In this document: positions 9,388 to 17,791 of the stretch, piece after piece | How positions within the stretch are numbered: the first letter of the stretch is position 1 | Layout: the number at the start of each line of letters is the position of its first letter | Source of the DNA: Flavobacterium amniphilum | GTDB lineage: Bacteria; Bacteroidota; Bacteroidia; Flavobacteriales; Flavobacteriaceae | Reading direction: 5' to 3' | NCBI RefSeq assembly: GCF_023634845.1 | Contig: NZ_JAMLJL010000002.1 | Span: forward strand, 1-64,000 | Length of the DNA: 64,000 bases | Translations under genes and position numbers: made by a program | Notes under the pieces: model-generated | What the model saw: only the letters and a program-made list of their open reading frames with translations | What the model was told of the DNA's origin: nothing | Database searches by the model: none

Positions 9388-9660
9388 GCAGTAAGGTGCG
9401 TACAGATTGCAGTAAGGAGTGTACAGAAAGCAGTAAGGAGTGTACAGAAAGCAGTAAGGAGTGTACAGAAAGCAGTAAGGAGTGTACACAAAGCAGTAAG
9501 GAGTGAACACAAAGCAGTAAGGAGTGCACATAAAGCAGTAAGGAGTGAACACAAAGCAGTAAGGAGTGAACACAAAGCAGTAAGGAGTGAACACAAAGCA
9601 GTGAGGAGTGTACACAAAGCAGTAAGGAGTGTACACAAAACAGTAAGGAATGTACACAGA
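9388..9660. repeat. Thirteen tandem 21-bp repeats
   Basis: Unit gcagtaaggagtgtacacaaa, thirteen exact-length copies with no spacers. The core GCAGTAAGGAGTG is nearly constant. Variation falls mainly in the following TGTACA/TGAACA/TGCACA and acagaaa/acacaaa parts, and blocks of identical variants suggest local duplication. The unit has no stop codon in any minus frame, so all three minus frames are open here. I treat those as artefacts. The array fills the gap between dnaX and a pair of small genes. 21 bp is two helical turns, so an iteron-like binding array is conceivable. Confidence 0.95.
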
Positions 9661-9663
9661 GAA

Positions 9664-9774
9664 TTAACAAGATTTTATCGAATAGCAGTCAGATATTTTT
9701 TTGTTGAACCATACGGAAACTTTAGAAACCACTTCTTTTACCGTAACAGGATTTAGGCTTTTTGCTCCGGGCAT
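9664..9774 (-). pseudogene. 36-codon ORF, possible gene remnant
   Basis: A short ORF begins MPGAKSLNPVTVKEVVSKVS and ends KKISDCYSIKSC, with a stop in frame a few codons upstream of the ATG. The composition looks protein-like (an amphipathic VKEVVSKVSVWF stretch similar to the last helix of alpha/beta hydrolases). It may be the 3' remnant of a larger gene. It is too short to be sure it is real. Confidence 0.25.
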
Positions 9775-9798
9775 GTGAAATACAGCCTTCTTCAGGAA

Positions 9799-10098
9799 TT
9801 ATTTTTTATCCTTAATGCTCAGGTCACTCAGGATACGGGCCGCATCATTTTCTGAATTTGCCGCGAAACCGCTAACAAAGACTCCCATCTGTTTATTTTT
9901 AAGTGATTTTATACCATATACAGTTGCTTCATCACCAGGATCTGATTCGCCTTCGTAGCGGTAAATATGCACAATTTCGTAATTTTCAGGATGCGCAACT
10001 ATATCTTTTTCATGAAGGTTAAAGTCGAAGGTAAAACCTTTTGCTTTTAATTCTTCCAATGCTTTGGACACAGTAGCATAATGATACATCTTACTCAT
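9799..10098 (-). CDS. Small conserved protein, paralogue A
   Basis: A 99-residue soluble protein with the order [45 protein letters not shown] and [12 protein letters not shown]. It is paralogous along its whole length to the 101-residue product of the next gene (10192-10497). I recall members of this Bacteroidota family being labelled 'phosphoribosylpyrophosphate synthetase' in databases. At 100 residues with no PRPP loop that name is not supported. There are no signal peptide or membrane segments. Function unknown; the arrangement points to tandem duplication. Confidence 0.75.
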   Translation of the reverse strand: MSKMYHYATVSKALEELKAKGFTFDFNLHEKDIVAHPENYEIVHIYRYEGESDPGDEATVYGIKSLKNKQMGVFVSGFAANSENDAARILSDLSIKDKK

Positions 10099-10191
10099 AA
10101 TTATATGTTTTAGGTTACAACATTAGTAAGCATGAATTTACGATAAATAAGCAACTGCGCCGTTACGCTATTTTGTGATTACTTTATAGAA

Positions 10192-10497
10192 TTACAATCC
10201 GCCTTTTCTGGCTTTGATGGAAAGTCCTCTCAGGAACCGTGCTGATTCACATTCGGAGTTTGCCGAATATCCGGAAACGAAGACACCTTTTCTTCCGTTT
10301 TTAGACCTGATACCGTATACAACAGCTTCATCATCGGCGCTTGAATCTCCTTCATGGCGGTAGATATGGACAATTTCGAAGTTATGGGGTTCAGTTTTAA
10401 ATTCGCTGTTATCAAGATTAAAATCATCACTGAAGCCTAATTCCTTCAGTTCCTGCAGCGCAACCATTACGCTTCCATAATTATAAGTGTGTGCCAT
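10192..10497 (-). CDS. Small conserved protein, paralogue B
   Basis: 101 residues, clearly homologous to the neighbour at 9799-10098. Shared blocks include [33 protein letters not shown] and [13 protein letters not shown]. The acidic loop and the YRxEGxS core are the most conserved parts. It is 93 bp upstream of its paralogue on the same strand, with no terminator seen between them. No enzymatic motif is recognisable. The final RKGGL tail is unlike the paralogue's KDKK tail. Confidence 0.75.
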   Translation of the reverse strand: MAHTYNYGSVMVALQELKELGFSDDFNLDNSEFKTEPHNFEIVHIYRHEGDSSADDEAVVYGIRSKNGRKGVFVSGYSANSECESARFLRGLSIKARKGGL

Positions 10498-10537
10498 GAC
10501 CTTTTTTAAAAAACTAAAAGTATAAAGTTACGCTTTT

Positions 10538-11179
10538 CTATTTTTTTCTGACGAAAATTGTTGTTAAAAATGTTAACAATAAAATGTTTATAATCAACAG
10601 AATAAGGGTAAAACTTTTGTTTGATAACAAAGAAGTGTTTTTATCGTTTTTGACTACATTTTCTTCTTTGTACTTTCTTAGAGTTTCCAGGTCTTCAAAC
10701 CAATTCTTAATATTTTCTGTTTTACGATTCAATATCGCAATTTCAATTCGCAATGAATCCGTTACAGATCGTTTGGTTTTATTAGGTGATAGTACATGAT
10801 ACATAATTGGAATAGGCGGCATGTTTATATTTTCTCCGAAGGTATAGGACGGATTGCAAATGTCCATATCAAGTTTGTTGTTGTTCAGTCTTGAAAATAA
10901 TATCCAAAGTCCTTTTGTGCTAGGGACTCTGCTGCAATTGTTATCTTCTGAAAAACCTTCAATATATCTCGCTTTGTAGTTTCCTTTGAAAAGCTCAATG
11001 ATTCTAAACTTGAATTTGCGAGTGATGGAATCCGTTTCGATTAATTCGCCATAAAAGACAATATCAGATGCTTCCAGAGCTTCTCTGAAATTTTCTTTTC
11101 TTGTCGACGGAGGACAATCACAACAATACGATATGTTTTGTACTAACAATAAAAGGATTATGACTAGTTTAGTTTTCAT
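10538..11179 (-). CDS. Exported NTR/TIMP-like protein with C-terminal membrane anchor
   Basis: 213 residues. An N-terminal signal peptide (about 1-18) is followed by CCDCPPSTRKENF and ASDIVFYGELIETDS. That pattern resembles netrin/TIMP-like (OB-fold) domains, which open with CxC and a 'D-VF-G' strand. Further cysteines (NNCSRVP, DICNPSYTF) could form disulfides. A second hydrophobic segment at about 188-209 (LILLIINILLLTFLTTIFV) ends in RKK, giving a cytoplasmic tail. The protein should sit in the inner membrane with the domain in the periplasm. The ligand is unknown, and the family name is inferred from pattern only. Confidence 0.65.
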   Translation of the reverse strand: MKTKLVIILLLLVQNISYCCDCPPSTRKENFREALEASDIVFYGELIETDSITRKFKFRIIELFKGNYKARYIEGFSEDNNCSRVPSTKGLWILFSRLNNNKLDMDICNPSYTFGENINMPPIPIMYHVLSPNKTKRSVTDSLRIEIAILNRKTENIKNWFEDLETLRKYKEENVVKNDKNTSLLSNKSFTLILLIINILLLTFLTTIFVRKK

Positions 11180-11271
11180 AAAATTGCTTTTTACAATATT
11201 ACATCAAATAAAATCAATTTTTTCCGTTATTAATATCAGTGCAAAAATGTAGGTGATTGCTTTCAATTGTG

Positions 11272-11279
11272 TATTTTTG
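11272..11279 (+). promoter_or_regulatory. Probable -7 promoter box of rnpB
   Basis: TATTTTTG, a perfect TAnnTTTG, ends 4 bases before the start of the RNase P P1 helix, where the transcript should begin. No clear -33 TTG at the usual spacing. Confidence 0.5.
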
Positions 11280-11281
11280 CC

Positions 11282-11595
11282 ACGCAGACTGCCTTATCGT
11301 CGTCTCGTTGCCAGCAATGAGAGGGAGGAAAGTCCGGACACCACAGAGTAGCATAGCGGGTAATGCCCGCCCGTCGAGAGGCGAGGACAAGTGCAACAGA
11401 AAGCAGGTACAGGTAATGCTGTAGTGAAACCAGGTAAACTCTATGCGGTGAAATGCCAAGTATATCAGTATTTAAGGGCTACTCGTCCGTTGCTGAAGGG
11501 TAGGCAGCTTGAGTCATGCAGTAATGCATGATCTAGATAAATGATAAGGGCTTCATTTTTTAATGAGGTACAGAATCCGGCTTATAAGTCTGCAT
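11282..11595 (+). ncRNA. rnpB: RNase P RNA (type A)
   Basis: The catalytic RNA that matures tRNA 5' ends. Seen directly: the conserved GAGGAAAGTCCGGAC block just after 11330, a GAAACCAGGTAA-like core, the GCTACTCGTCC segment, and the 3' block ACAGAATCCGGCTTATAAG that pairs with the first one (P4). The ends close a 7-bp P1 helix, GCAGACT at 11284-11290 with AGTCTGC at 11587-11593, and a T run follows at 11595. A -7 box lies just upstream. A minus-strand ORF inside it is spurious. Confidence 0.97.
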
Positions 11596-11628
11596 TTTTT
11601 TTGTATATTCGAGTTTATTGTATTTAAT

Positions 11629-12510
11629 ATGAAATTGAATTTAGTTGAGATTCCAAGAGTTAAAACCATTTCGAAAGAAGATTTTTATAAGAATTACGTA
11701 AAGAAACAGAAACCCGTTGTGGTAGAGCAGCTTACAGAAGATTGGCCTGCTTACCAAAAGTGGAACTTAGAATATATTAAAGAAGTAGCGGGCGATAAAA
11801 TTGTTCCCTTGTATGATGACCGTCCGGTATCACACAAAGATGGTTTTAATGAAGCCCATGCCAAAATGAAAATGGCCGACTACATTGATTTATTAAAAAA
11901 GGAACCCACAAACTACAGAATATTTCTATATAATTTAATGAACGAGGTACCGGTTTTGAGAGAAGATTTCAAATGGCCGGATATTGGTTTAAGGTTGATC
12001 AGGCAATTGCCGATGCTTTTTTTTGGAGGTGAAAATGCCAAAGTCTTCATTCATTATGATATAGATTATTCGAACATTTTACACTTCCATTTTCATGGAG
12101 AAAAGCAGTGTATTCTTTTTGATCCTGAGCAAACACCTTATTTATATAAAGTACCCCATTCATTAATTTCAAGGGAGGATATTGATTATGACAACCCTGA
12201 TTTTGAGAAATTCCCGGCTTTGAAAAAAGCACAGGGTTTAGTATGCAACCTGAAACACGGTGAGATGTTGTATATGCCCGAAGGATATTGGCATTATATG
12301 CGTTATGTTACACCAGGTTTTTCAATGAGTTTACGGGCTTTTCCGATGCGAATCAGTAGTTTGGCGAAAGCAGGTTACAATTTATTGATTATGCGCCATT
12401 TTGATGTCTTGATGCGAAAATGGAAAGGGCAGGCCTGGATTGATTATAAGAACAGGAAAGCTGTTGAAAACACTAATAAAAGGTTGAAATTAAGCAGTCG
12501 GGAATACTAA
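11629..12510 (+). CDS. Cupin-like JmjC-domain protein (putative 2-oxoglutarate/Fe(II) oxygenase)
   Basis: 293 residues of the cupin_8/JmjC family. The HxD part of the metal triad is HYDID (His142, Asp144). The distal His is probably His222 in YMPEGYWHYM, the usual distance away. LHFHFHGEKQCILFDPEQ and an Arg-containing second half fit 2-oxoglutarate binding. Relatives hydroxylate ribosomal proteins, factors or small molecules; the substrate here is unknown. The start is ATG 11629: the frame runs on upstream into the 3' end of rnpB, which cannot be coding. With rnpB ending about 34 bp upstream, its promoter is unclear. It converges with the response regulator gene 8 bp downstream without a visible terminator. 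Confidence 0.85.
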   Translation: MKLNLVEIPRVKTISKEDFYKNYVKKQKPVVVEQLTEDWPAYQKWNLEYIKEVAGDKIVPLYDDRPVSHKDGFNEAHAKMKMADYIDLLKKEPTNYRIFLYNLMNEVPVLREDFKWPDIGLRLIRQLPMLFFGGENAKVFIHYDIDYSNILHFHFHGEKQCILFDPEQTPYLYKVPHSLISREDIDYDNPDFEKFPALKKAQGLVCNLKHGEMLYMPEGYWHYMRYVTPGFSMSLRAFPMRISSLAKAGYNLLIMRHFDVLMRKWKGQAWIDYKNRKAVENTNKRLKLSSREY

Positions 12511-12517
12511 ACAATCC

Positions 12518-13207
12518 TTATTCCTTAACTTTAAATTCTAAGCCGATATTCCGGATACTTTCTATGGTTATTTTATCATCGTTTGAAAAATATTTCCGTA
12601 GACGGCTTATGAAGACATCCATACTTCTGCCTGAAAAAAAATCATCGTTACCCCATATTTCTTCTAAAATTACATTTCTTTTGACAAGTTGGTTTTTGTT
12701 TTTAAGTAAGAATAAAATTAATGTAACTTCTTTTTGGGTAAGCCGTTGTATATGATTACTTAGCTTAAGTTCCAGCCGGTTTGGATTGAAAATATATTTA
12801 CCGATTGTAACTTCATCAGTGGTATTTTGATTTAAGGTTTTTTGGGTACCTCTTTTCAAAATATTGGATAACCTCAATACCAGTTCGTCAGCTTCGAATG
12901 GTTTTACCACATAATCATCCGCTCCAAGTTGCAATCCCTTTATTTTGTCTTCTTTCAATTGTCTGGCCGTTAAGAATACAAAAGGGATTTCAGGATTGTA
13001 ATCAATTATTTTTTCGGCTAATGTGAATCCGTCAATTTTAGGCATCATCACATCAAGGACACAAATATCAAATGTTGATTTTTTGAATGTTTCCAATGCT
13101 TCTTCACCGTCTTTGGTCCAAGTGACATTATAATTATAAAGCTCAAGGTATTGCTTTAAAACCGCTGCAAAATCATGATCATCTTCGGCTAATAGTATTT
13201 TTTTCAT
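12518..13207 (-). CDS. OmpR-family response regulator (RprY-like)
   Basis: 229 residues from MKKILLAEDD. Receiver domain at 1-118: acidic pair Asp9/Asp10, phospho-acceptor Asp52 in CVLDVMMPKIDG, Thr80, and Lys102 in DDYVVKPF. A winged-helix DNA-binding domain follows at about 130-229, with RLTQKEVTLILFLL and SRLRKYFSNDD. An ATG 18 bp upstream (13225) is possible but would add residues before the canonical first strand. It is 21 bp downstream of the sensor kinase gene in one operon. The likely target is the repeat array at 14628-14656 in the divergent promoter region. Confidence 0.93.
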   Translation of the reverse strand: MKKILLAEDDHDFAAVLKQYLELYNYNVTWTKDGEEALETFKKSTFDICVLDVMMPKIDGFTLAEKIIDYNPEIPFVFLTARQLKEDKIKGLQLGADDYVVKPFEADELVLRLSNILKRGTQKTLNQNTTDEVTIGKYIFNPNRLELKLSNHIQRLTQKEVTLILFLLKNKNQLVKRNVILEEIWGNDDFFSGRSMDVFISRLRKYFSNDDKITIESIRNIGLEFKVKE

Positions 13208-13228
13208 TCTAAAGAGAGTATACAATTA

Positions 13229-14617
13229 TTAATTGAAAGGTATGCTTAAGTTGAAAACAGTTCCTTTTCCTAAATCACCGGCAACAGAAATTTTCCCCTG
13301 ATGCGCCTTGATTATCTGGTCAACGTAATATAATCCCAGTCCAAGACCTTTCGTGTTGTGTAAATTGCCTTGTTCGACACGGTAAAATTTATCAAAAAGC
13401 AAAGAATGTTTATTTACAGGAATCCCAATTCCGTTGTCCTGTATCGTAATATTAAAAAGGTTATCGGCTAGTGCTGTTTCAACAGTTATCGTATTGCATC
13501 CGTATTTAACAGCATTTTCAAGTACATTCAAAATAGCAGTGGTTAAATGGAATTTGTCTAATGGCAAAACAGCTTCATTGGTTTTGAAATTGCAAATGAC
13601 AGTAGTATTGTTATGAGCTAATTTAAAGTCGGAAATTATTGTATTTAAGAATGCATTAACTTCTATTTTTTCTTTTTTTAATTCTAATTCACTAACCCCA
13701 AGTGCGCTGGTCATTACCTGGTCGATTAATTGTTGCAACCGGTTGTTTTGGCGTGAAATTGTAGATACAAGATTATCAAAATGTTCTTCATTATCTCGAA
13801 TCTCTTTCCTTTCCAGAATCTTAGTTGAAATAGATAGGGTAGAAAGAGGTGTTTTTAATTCATGGGTAATATTGTTGATGAAATCAGTTTTAATATCGTT
13901 TACCTTTTTTTGTTTGATTAATGCTTTTATCGCAATTATAAAAAGAGTGATCAAGGTAAGTATTGAAAATATGGCAATAAGCAAAATCAGTATCATTCGC
14001 TTCAAAATGATAATTTCCCAATCGATTACCGAAACATATAAAGTATCTTCTGTTAGTAGTTTGTAGTCTGAATTTACAGTTGTTCCGCTGGTTGTTCCCA
14101 CGTAACTTCTAACTAAAAAAGCATTGTCAAGGCTTGCCAGATTTCCATACAATTTATTGTTAATCGATGGTCTTTCAGAATATACAGTGTCTGTTTTTTG
14201 TGAATTTCTGAAAATAACAAACTTATTTAAAACAATTGCAAAATCAAGTTTCAGGTTAGGTAATTCGTTTTCGAATTCCTGTTGCAGTTTTCGGGTTAAT
14301 TCAGCCTTAAAGTTATTTTGCAAAAGTTCCCCTTTAATTTTATGCTGATGCTTTTTGTTTGAAATATAATTTGTCGCCAACTGTTTGTATAACAGGTCTT
14401 TTTTATTGAATATGGTAGAATCAATGTCACTGTAATCATTCGTTACTTTGGCAATTTTATTTCTTATTTCCGTATGGAATTGCGCAACTTTATAGTCATA
14501 AGCAGTTTTGACCAAATAAAATTGAATCGCTGAAAGTACAACAAGTACTATTACTGAGAATGTTATTAATAGGTTGATTTTTCTTTTCATCATGTCAAAA
14601 ATAGTGGTTTTCATCAT
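13229..14617 (-). CDS. Membrane sensor histidine kinase (RprX-like)
   Basis: 462 residues. TM1 at about 15-37, a periplasmic sensor region of about 165 residues with no recognised fold, and TM2 at about 205-231. HisKA follows with the phospho-acceptor His252 in NITHELKTPLS, then HATPase_c with N box ILNVLENAVKYG, G1 DNGIGI and G2 GLGLGLYYV. Start codon choice is open: MM at 14617 or the internal MM at 14593/14590. A perfect TATTTTTG box lies at 14596-14603 between them and would force the shorter form if used. Co-transcribed with the response regulator. Divergent from the hydrolase/outer-membrane-protein pair it may control. Confidence 0.92.
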   Translation of the reverse strand: MMKTTIFDMMKRKINLLITFSVIVLVVLSAIQFYLVKTAYDYKVAQFHTEIRNKIAKVTNDYSDIDSTIFNKKDLLYKQLATNYISNKKHQHKIKGELLQNNFKAELTRKLQQEFENELPNLKLDFAIVLNKFVIFRNSQKTDTVYSERPSINNKLYGNLASLDNAFLVRSYVGTTSGTTVNSDYKLLTEDTLYVSVIDWEIIILKRMILILLIAIFSILTLITLFIIAIKALIKQKKVNDIKTDFINNITHELKTPLSTLSISTKILERKEIRDNEEHFDNLVSTISRQNNRLQQLIDQVMTSALGVSELELKKEKIEVNAFLNTIISDFKLAHNNTTVICNFKTNEAVLPLDKFHLTTAILNVLENAVKYGCNTITVETALADNLFNITIQDNGIGIPVNKHSLLFDKFYRVEQGNLHNTKGLGLGLYYVDQIIKAHQGKISVAGDLGKGTVFNLSIPFN

Positions 14618-14627
14618 TAAAATAAGA

Positions 14628-14656
14628 CATTAACCCAGCATTAACCCGGCATTAAC
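14628..14656. promoter_or_regulatory. Three 11-bp-phased direct repeats (OmpR-type operator)
   Basis: CATTAACCCAG at 14628, CATTAACCCGG at 14639 and CATTAACTTTC at 14650. The 11-bp phase with a 7-bp core (CATTAAC) is the classic layout for OmpR/PhoB-family regulators. It lies in the 89-bp space between the kinase gene and the divergent hydrolase gene, so autoregulation and control of the neighbours are both likely. Confidence 0.7.
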
Positions 14657-14706
14657 TTTCAGAATGGAATTTTGAATTCAAATTTGCAGCAATAATTTCA
14701 GCTTAA

Positions 14707-15687
14707 ATGAAAAAACTTATTACTGCCATTATGCTTTTAGTTTCTAAAAATTATGCGATTTCCCAGAAAACACCTGAGGACTTTGGTTATAAACAGCTGT
14801 CATACAAATATCAAAATGATAAAGTAGACCTAATTATTATTACAAAACCCGAAGACCAAAAGAAAGCAAAGCCATTGTTCCTTTTTTGCCAGGGAAGCTT
14901 ACCCAGACCAATAGTTATTTATGATGAAAAGGGATTATACGGTACATTACCTTTTAATGAAGTTCATCTTCTGGAAAAATACCACATCGTAATTATTGGT
15001 AAACCGGGTATCCCAATTATAGCCAACACCTCTTCATTAGGTAAAAATTTTATGTATTTGAGAGATAAACAAAAAGAGATTCCTCTGAAAGACTATACCG
15101 ATAAAAACCATTTGGATTATTATGTGTCGAGGAATAACTTCATAGTTAAACAGCTATTTAAAGAGCGTTGGGTTAGTAAATCTGAATTAGTTGTGGCAGG
15201 ACATTCCGAAGGGAGTACAGTTGCAGCAAAAATGGCATCATTAAATCCTAAAATATCAAGATTGATCTATTCCGGGGGAAATCCATTTGGCAGAATTGCA
15301 ACTATTTTGAATGAATCGGCCAATAAAAAGGAAGTATTGGATTATTGGGAAACTATAGTTGAAAATTCGAATGTGATCAATTATGATGGAGGCGATACCT
15401 ATAAAGCAACTTACAGTTTTTCATTACCTCAAAAAGATAACCTGCTTAAATTAAAAATCCCCATTCTGATCACTTATGGTTCTGAAGATGCAGCAGCAAT
15501 CTACAATGACTTATTTCAGGTTGAAGTAATCCGTGAGCAAAAGAAAAATATTGAATTCATTGCTTATCCTGGTTTAGAGCATAATTTTTTTCCGTTAAAT
15601 GAAAAATCGGAGCCAATTTATGAAATAGAAAAATGGGACAACATAGCAAACGATTGGTTAATCTGGTTGAATAAAAATTCGAATTAA
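14707..15687 (+). CDS. Secreted alpha/beta hydrolase
   Basis: 326 residues with a short N-terminal hydrophobic signal (about 1-18, ending near AISQ). The nucleophile elbow is GHSEGS with Ser167. A likely Asp lies in ITYGSEDAAA and the His in YPGLEHNFFPL, completing an esterase/peptidase-type triad. FCQGSLPRP near residue 60 provides an oxyanion-hole-like loop. Substrate unknown. It is 3 bp upstream of an outer membrane barrel gene on the same strand and divergent from a two-component system. That suggests a stress- or substrate-responsive envelope operon. Confidence 0.85.
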   Translation: MKKLITAIMLLVSKNYAISQKTPEDFGYKQLSYKYQNDKVDLIIITKPEDQKKAKPLFLFCQGSLPRPIVIYDEKGLYGTLPFNEVHLLEKYHIVIIGKPGIPIIANTSSLGKNFMYLRDKQKEIPLKDYTDKNHLDYYVSRNNFIVKQLFKERWVSKSELVVAGHSEGSTVAAKMASLNPKISRLIYSGGNPFGRIATILNESANKKEVLDYWETIVENSNVINYDGGDTYKATYSFSLPQKDNLLKLKIPILITYGSEDAAAIYNDLFQVEVIREQKKNIEFIAYPGLEHNFFPLNEKSEPIYEIEKWDNIANDWLIWLNKNSN

Positions 15688-15690
15688 AAC

Positions 15691-17790
15691 ATGAAAAATA
15701 CATTTGCATTACTGGTTACTCTTTTGATTAGCGCATTTTGTGCTGCACAGAATGAAATTGAACAAGATACCGTCACAAAGAAATTAGAAGAAATTGAAAT
15801 TAAAGGAAAAGAGAAAGTATTTAAAAATAAGAGCGGGATTACTAAGATAGATGTGGCCAATTCGGTTTTTAAATCGGCGAACAACGTAGTTGATTTACTT
15901 TCCAGGTTACCCAATGTTCAGATTAGTCCCGATAAAGAATCTGTTACTGTTGTCGGAAAAGGCAATCCTTTGTTGTATATAGATAATCAAAAAGCATCGA
16001 TGAATGATTTTAATGCTTTATCTGTTGACGATATAAAAAGTATTGAAATCTTAAAAAATCCGGATTCAAAATACGAAGCCGAAGGAAAAGTTGTAATTCG
16101 CATTATACGGAAATGGAGTAAAACTGATCAGTTTAAAGTCGGCGTTTCTGAAACAATGTCTTTTAAAAAACGATTTAATAATTATTTTGGAATTAGTTCA
16201 AGTTTCAAAAAAAAGCGATTGGAACTGAAAACCAATTTTAATTATAATGCACTCAACATTTGGGAAAGACATGATATGAGCTATCAGATACCGGAGGCAA
16301 CCATCAGTTCCAATTATGATGTTGAAGCCTATACCAAAAGGCCTCAGTTTATTATAGGAGGCGGATTGTTTTATAAGATCAATGATGACGATTATTTCTC
16401 GTTTAATGCAAATGCCAAACTTCAAAAAGATATTTTTGGAATAAATACGAAGACTTTAAATATTGAAAATCAATCAGAAACAAAGAATGTAACTGCCAGT
16501 GATAACGATGATACCAGAAATTTTATTAACTCATATGTGAATTATTCAAAGAAAATAAAATTTATTGATGCACATTTTTTTACAGGGATTCAATATTCTA
16601 ATTTTTCAAAAAACATGAATACAATAGTTCAGAACAATGAAAATAATTCACAATTCATAGTAACACAAAATAGAAGACAAGAATTTGATGTTTCTGTTTT
16701 TTCCGCGAGAACGGACTTTGAGAAAGTATTTAAAAATGAAATGAAATTAGAAATGGGAACTGTTTTTTTGGATGCAGATGCAGAAACCCGTCTGAACGTA
16801 ATTGATTATGTTAATTCAGAACAAAACAGTTCAGATTATTCTTTTAATGAAATGAACATCTCAGGTTATTCCCAATTATCCGGAAAGGCTAAAAAAATAG
16901 AGTATTATGTAGGTTTGAGAATTGAAAATACTGATATAAAAGGTAAATACGATGACAGTACTTTAGCAGTTAAAAAAAACTACACTCATTTCTTTCCAAA
17001 ATTAGAGATAAGTGTGTCAATTGACAGTTCGAAGTCGTTAATATTGAACTATTCAAAGAGTATTGCAAGACCGAATTATTCTAAAACAAATCAGGGAACG
17101 ACTTATATCAATCCGTATTTTATTTATAGTAGTAATATCAATTTAAATCCGGCTATTAGTAATGAAATAGGAGCCGGATTTCAATGGAAGGATAAATCAG
17201 TTAATGTGATTTATTATAACATCTCAGATCCTGTTTATGCGAATTTCAGTTATAATGATCAAAGTAATATTCTAACATACAATGAGAAGAATTTTAATCA
17301 GGCTTCTGGTGTAAATGTAGATTTTACATTGCCTTTTACTTACAAAATATGGACAATGAATAATAATTTAAGTTTTGTTTTGAATAAAATTAAAGATGAG
17401 CAGGCGGTTCAAAATGAATCTAAACCCTATCTTTATTATTATTCCAATAATATGTTTACGTTACCAAAAAAATACACAATTTCTATAACAGCATGGGGGA
17501 TGACCAATCAAAAAGAAGGAGTCTTCAGAATCAACCAACCCAGATTTTTGATGGATGTAGCGATTTCCAAAACTTTTTCTGAAAACTGGGAATGTACTTT
17601 AAATTTTAATGATATTTTCAGAAGTAGTATTTACCAGCAAAATTTCACAATAAACAATATTAGCTCAAGAGCTAATTATTTTATGGATGCACGTGAAATT
17701 GCATTTGGTGTTAAGTATTCATTTGGAAAGATTACCAAATCTGAATTCAGGGAAAAAGTAATTGATGAAAATGCAAACAGAATTAAGTAG
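15691..17790 (+). CDS. Outer membrane beta-barrel protein (TonB-receptor-like, OMP_b-brl_3 type)
   Basis: 699 residues with a signal peptide (about 1-20, ending FCAAQ). A plug-like region at about 55-145 contains NNVVDLLSRLPNVQI, NPLLYIDNQKA and DDIKSIEILKNPDSKYEAEG, typical of Bacteroidota TonB-receptor-like proteins. A long C-terminal barrel follows, with alternating aromatic strands and a final strand ending in IAFGVKYSFG. Unlike the related gene at 31905-34379, it has no carboxypeptidase-like N-terminal domain. It is coupled to the hydrolase gene by a 3-bp gap, so the hydrolase may release a substrate or process a surface component. It converges with rsmD 1 bp downstream, with no terminator visible. 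Confidence 0.85.
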   Translation: MKNTFALLVTLLISAFCAAQNEIEQDTVTKKLEEIEIKGKEKVFKNKSGITKIDVANSVFKSANNVVDLLSRLPNVQISPDKESVTVVGKGNPLLYIDNQKASMNDFNALSVDDIKSIEILKNPDSKYEAEGKVVIRIIRKWSKTDQFKVGVSETMSFKKRFNNYFGISSSFKKKRLELKTNFNYNALNIWERHDMSYQIPEATISSNYDVEAYTKRPQFIIGGGLFYKINDDDYFSFNANAKLQKDIFGINTKTLNIENQSETKNVTASDNDDTRNFINSYVNYSKKIKFIDAHFFTGIQYSNFSKNMNTIVQNNENNSQFIVTQNRRQEFDVSVFSARTDFEKVFKNEMKLEMGTVFLDADAETRLNVIDYVNSEQNSSDYSFNEMNISGYSQLSGKAKKIEYYVGLRIENTDIKGKYDDSTLAVKKNYTHFFPKLEISVSIDSSKSLILNYSKSIARPNYSKTNQGTTYINPYFIYSSNINLNPAISNEIGAGFQWKDKSVNVIYYNISDPVYANFSYNDQSNILTYNEKNFNQASGVNVDFTLPFTYKIWTMNNNLSFVLNKIKDEQAVQNESKPYLYYYSNNMFTLPKKYTISITAWGMTNQKEGVFRINQPRFLMDVAISKTFSENWECTLNFNDIFRSSIYQQNFTINNISSRANYFMDAREIAFGVKYSFGKITKSEFREKVIDENANRIK

Positions 17791-17791
17791 A

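Noticed and set aside
9388..9660. CRISPR array
   Set aside because: Units are contiguous with no unique spacers, and no cas genes are in the window.
9328..9670. Three overlapping minus-strand ORFs of 89-111 residues with heptapeptide repeats
   Set aside because: All three frames are open only because a stop-free 21-bp unit is repeated thirteen times. A real gene would favour one frame.
11214..11459. Minus-strand 81-residue ORF
   Set aside because: It lies inside the RNase P RNA gene.
11563..11628. Upstream extension of the cupin gene
   Set aside because: It overlaps the conserved 3' end of rnpB and its T run, so the ATG at 11629 is used.
14596..14603. Calling a firm promoter for the kinase gene
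   Set aside because: The box is perfect but lies within the longest reading frame and lacks a -33 element, so it is reported only as a finding.
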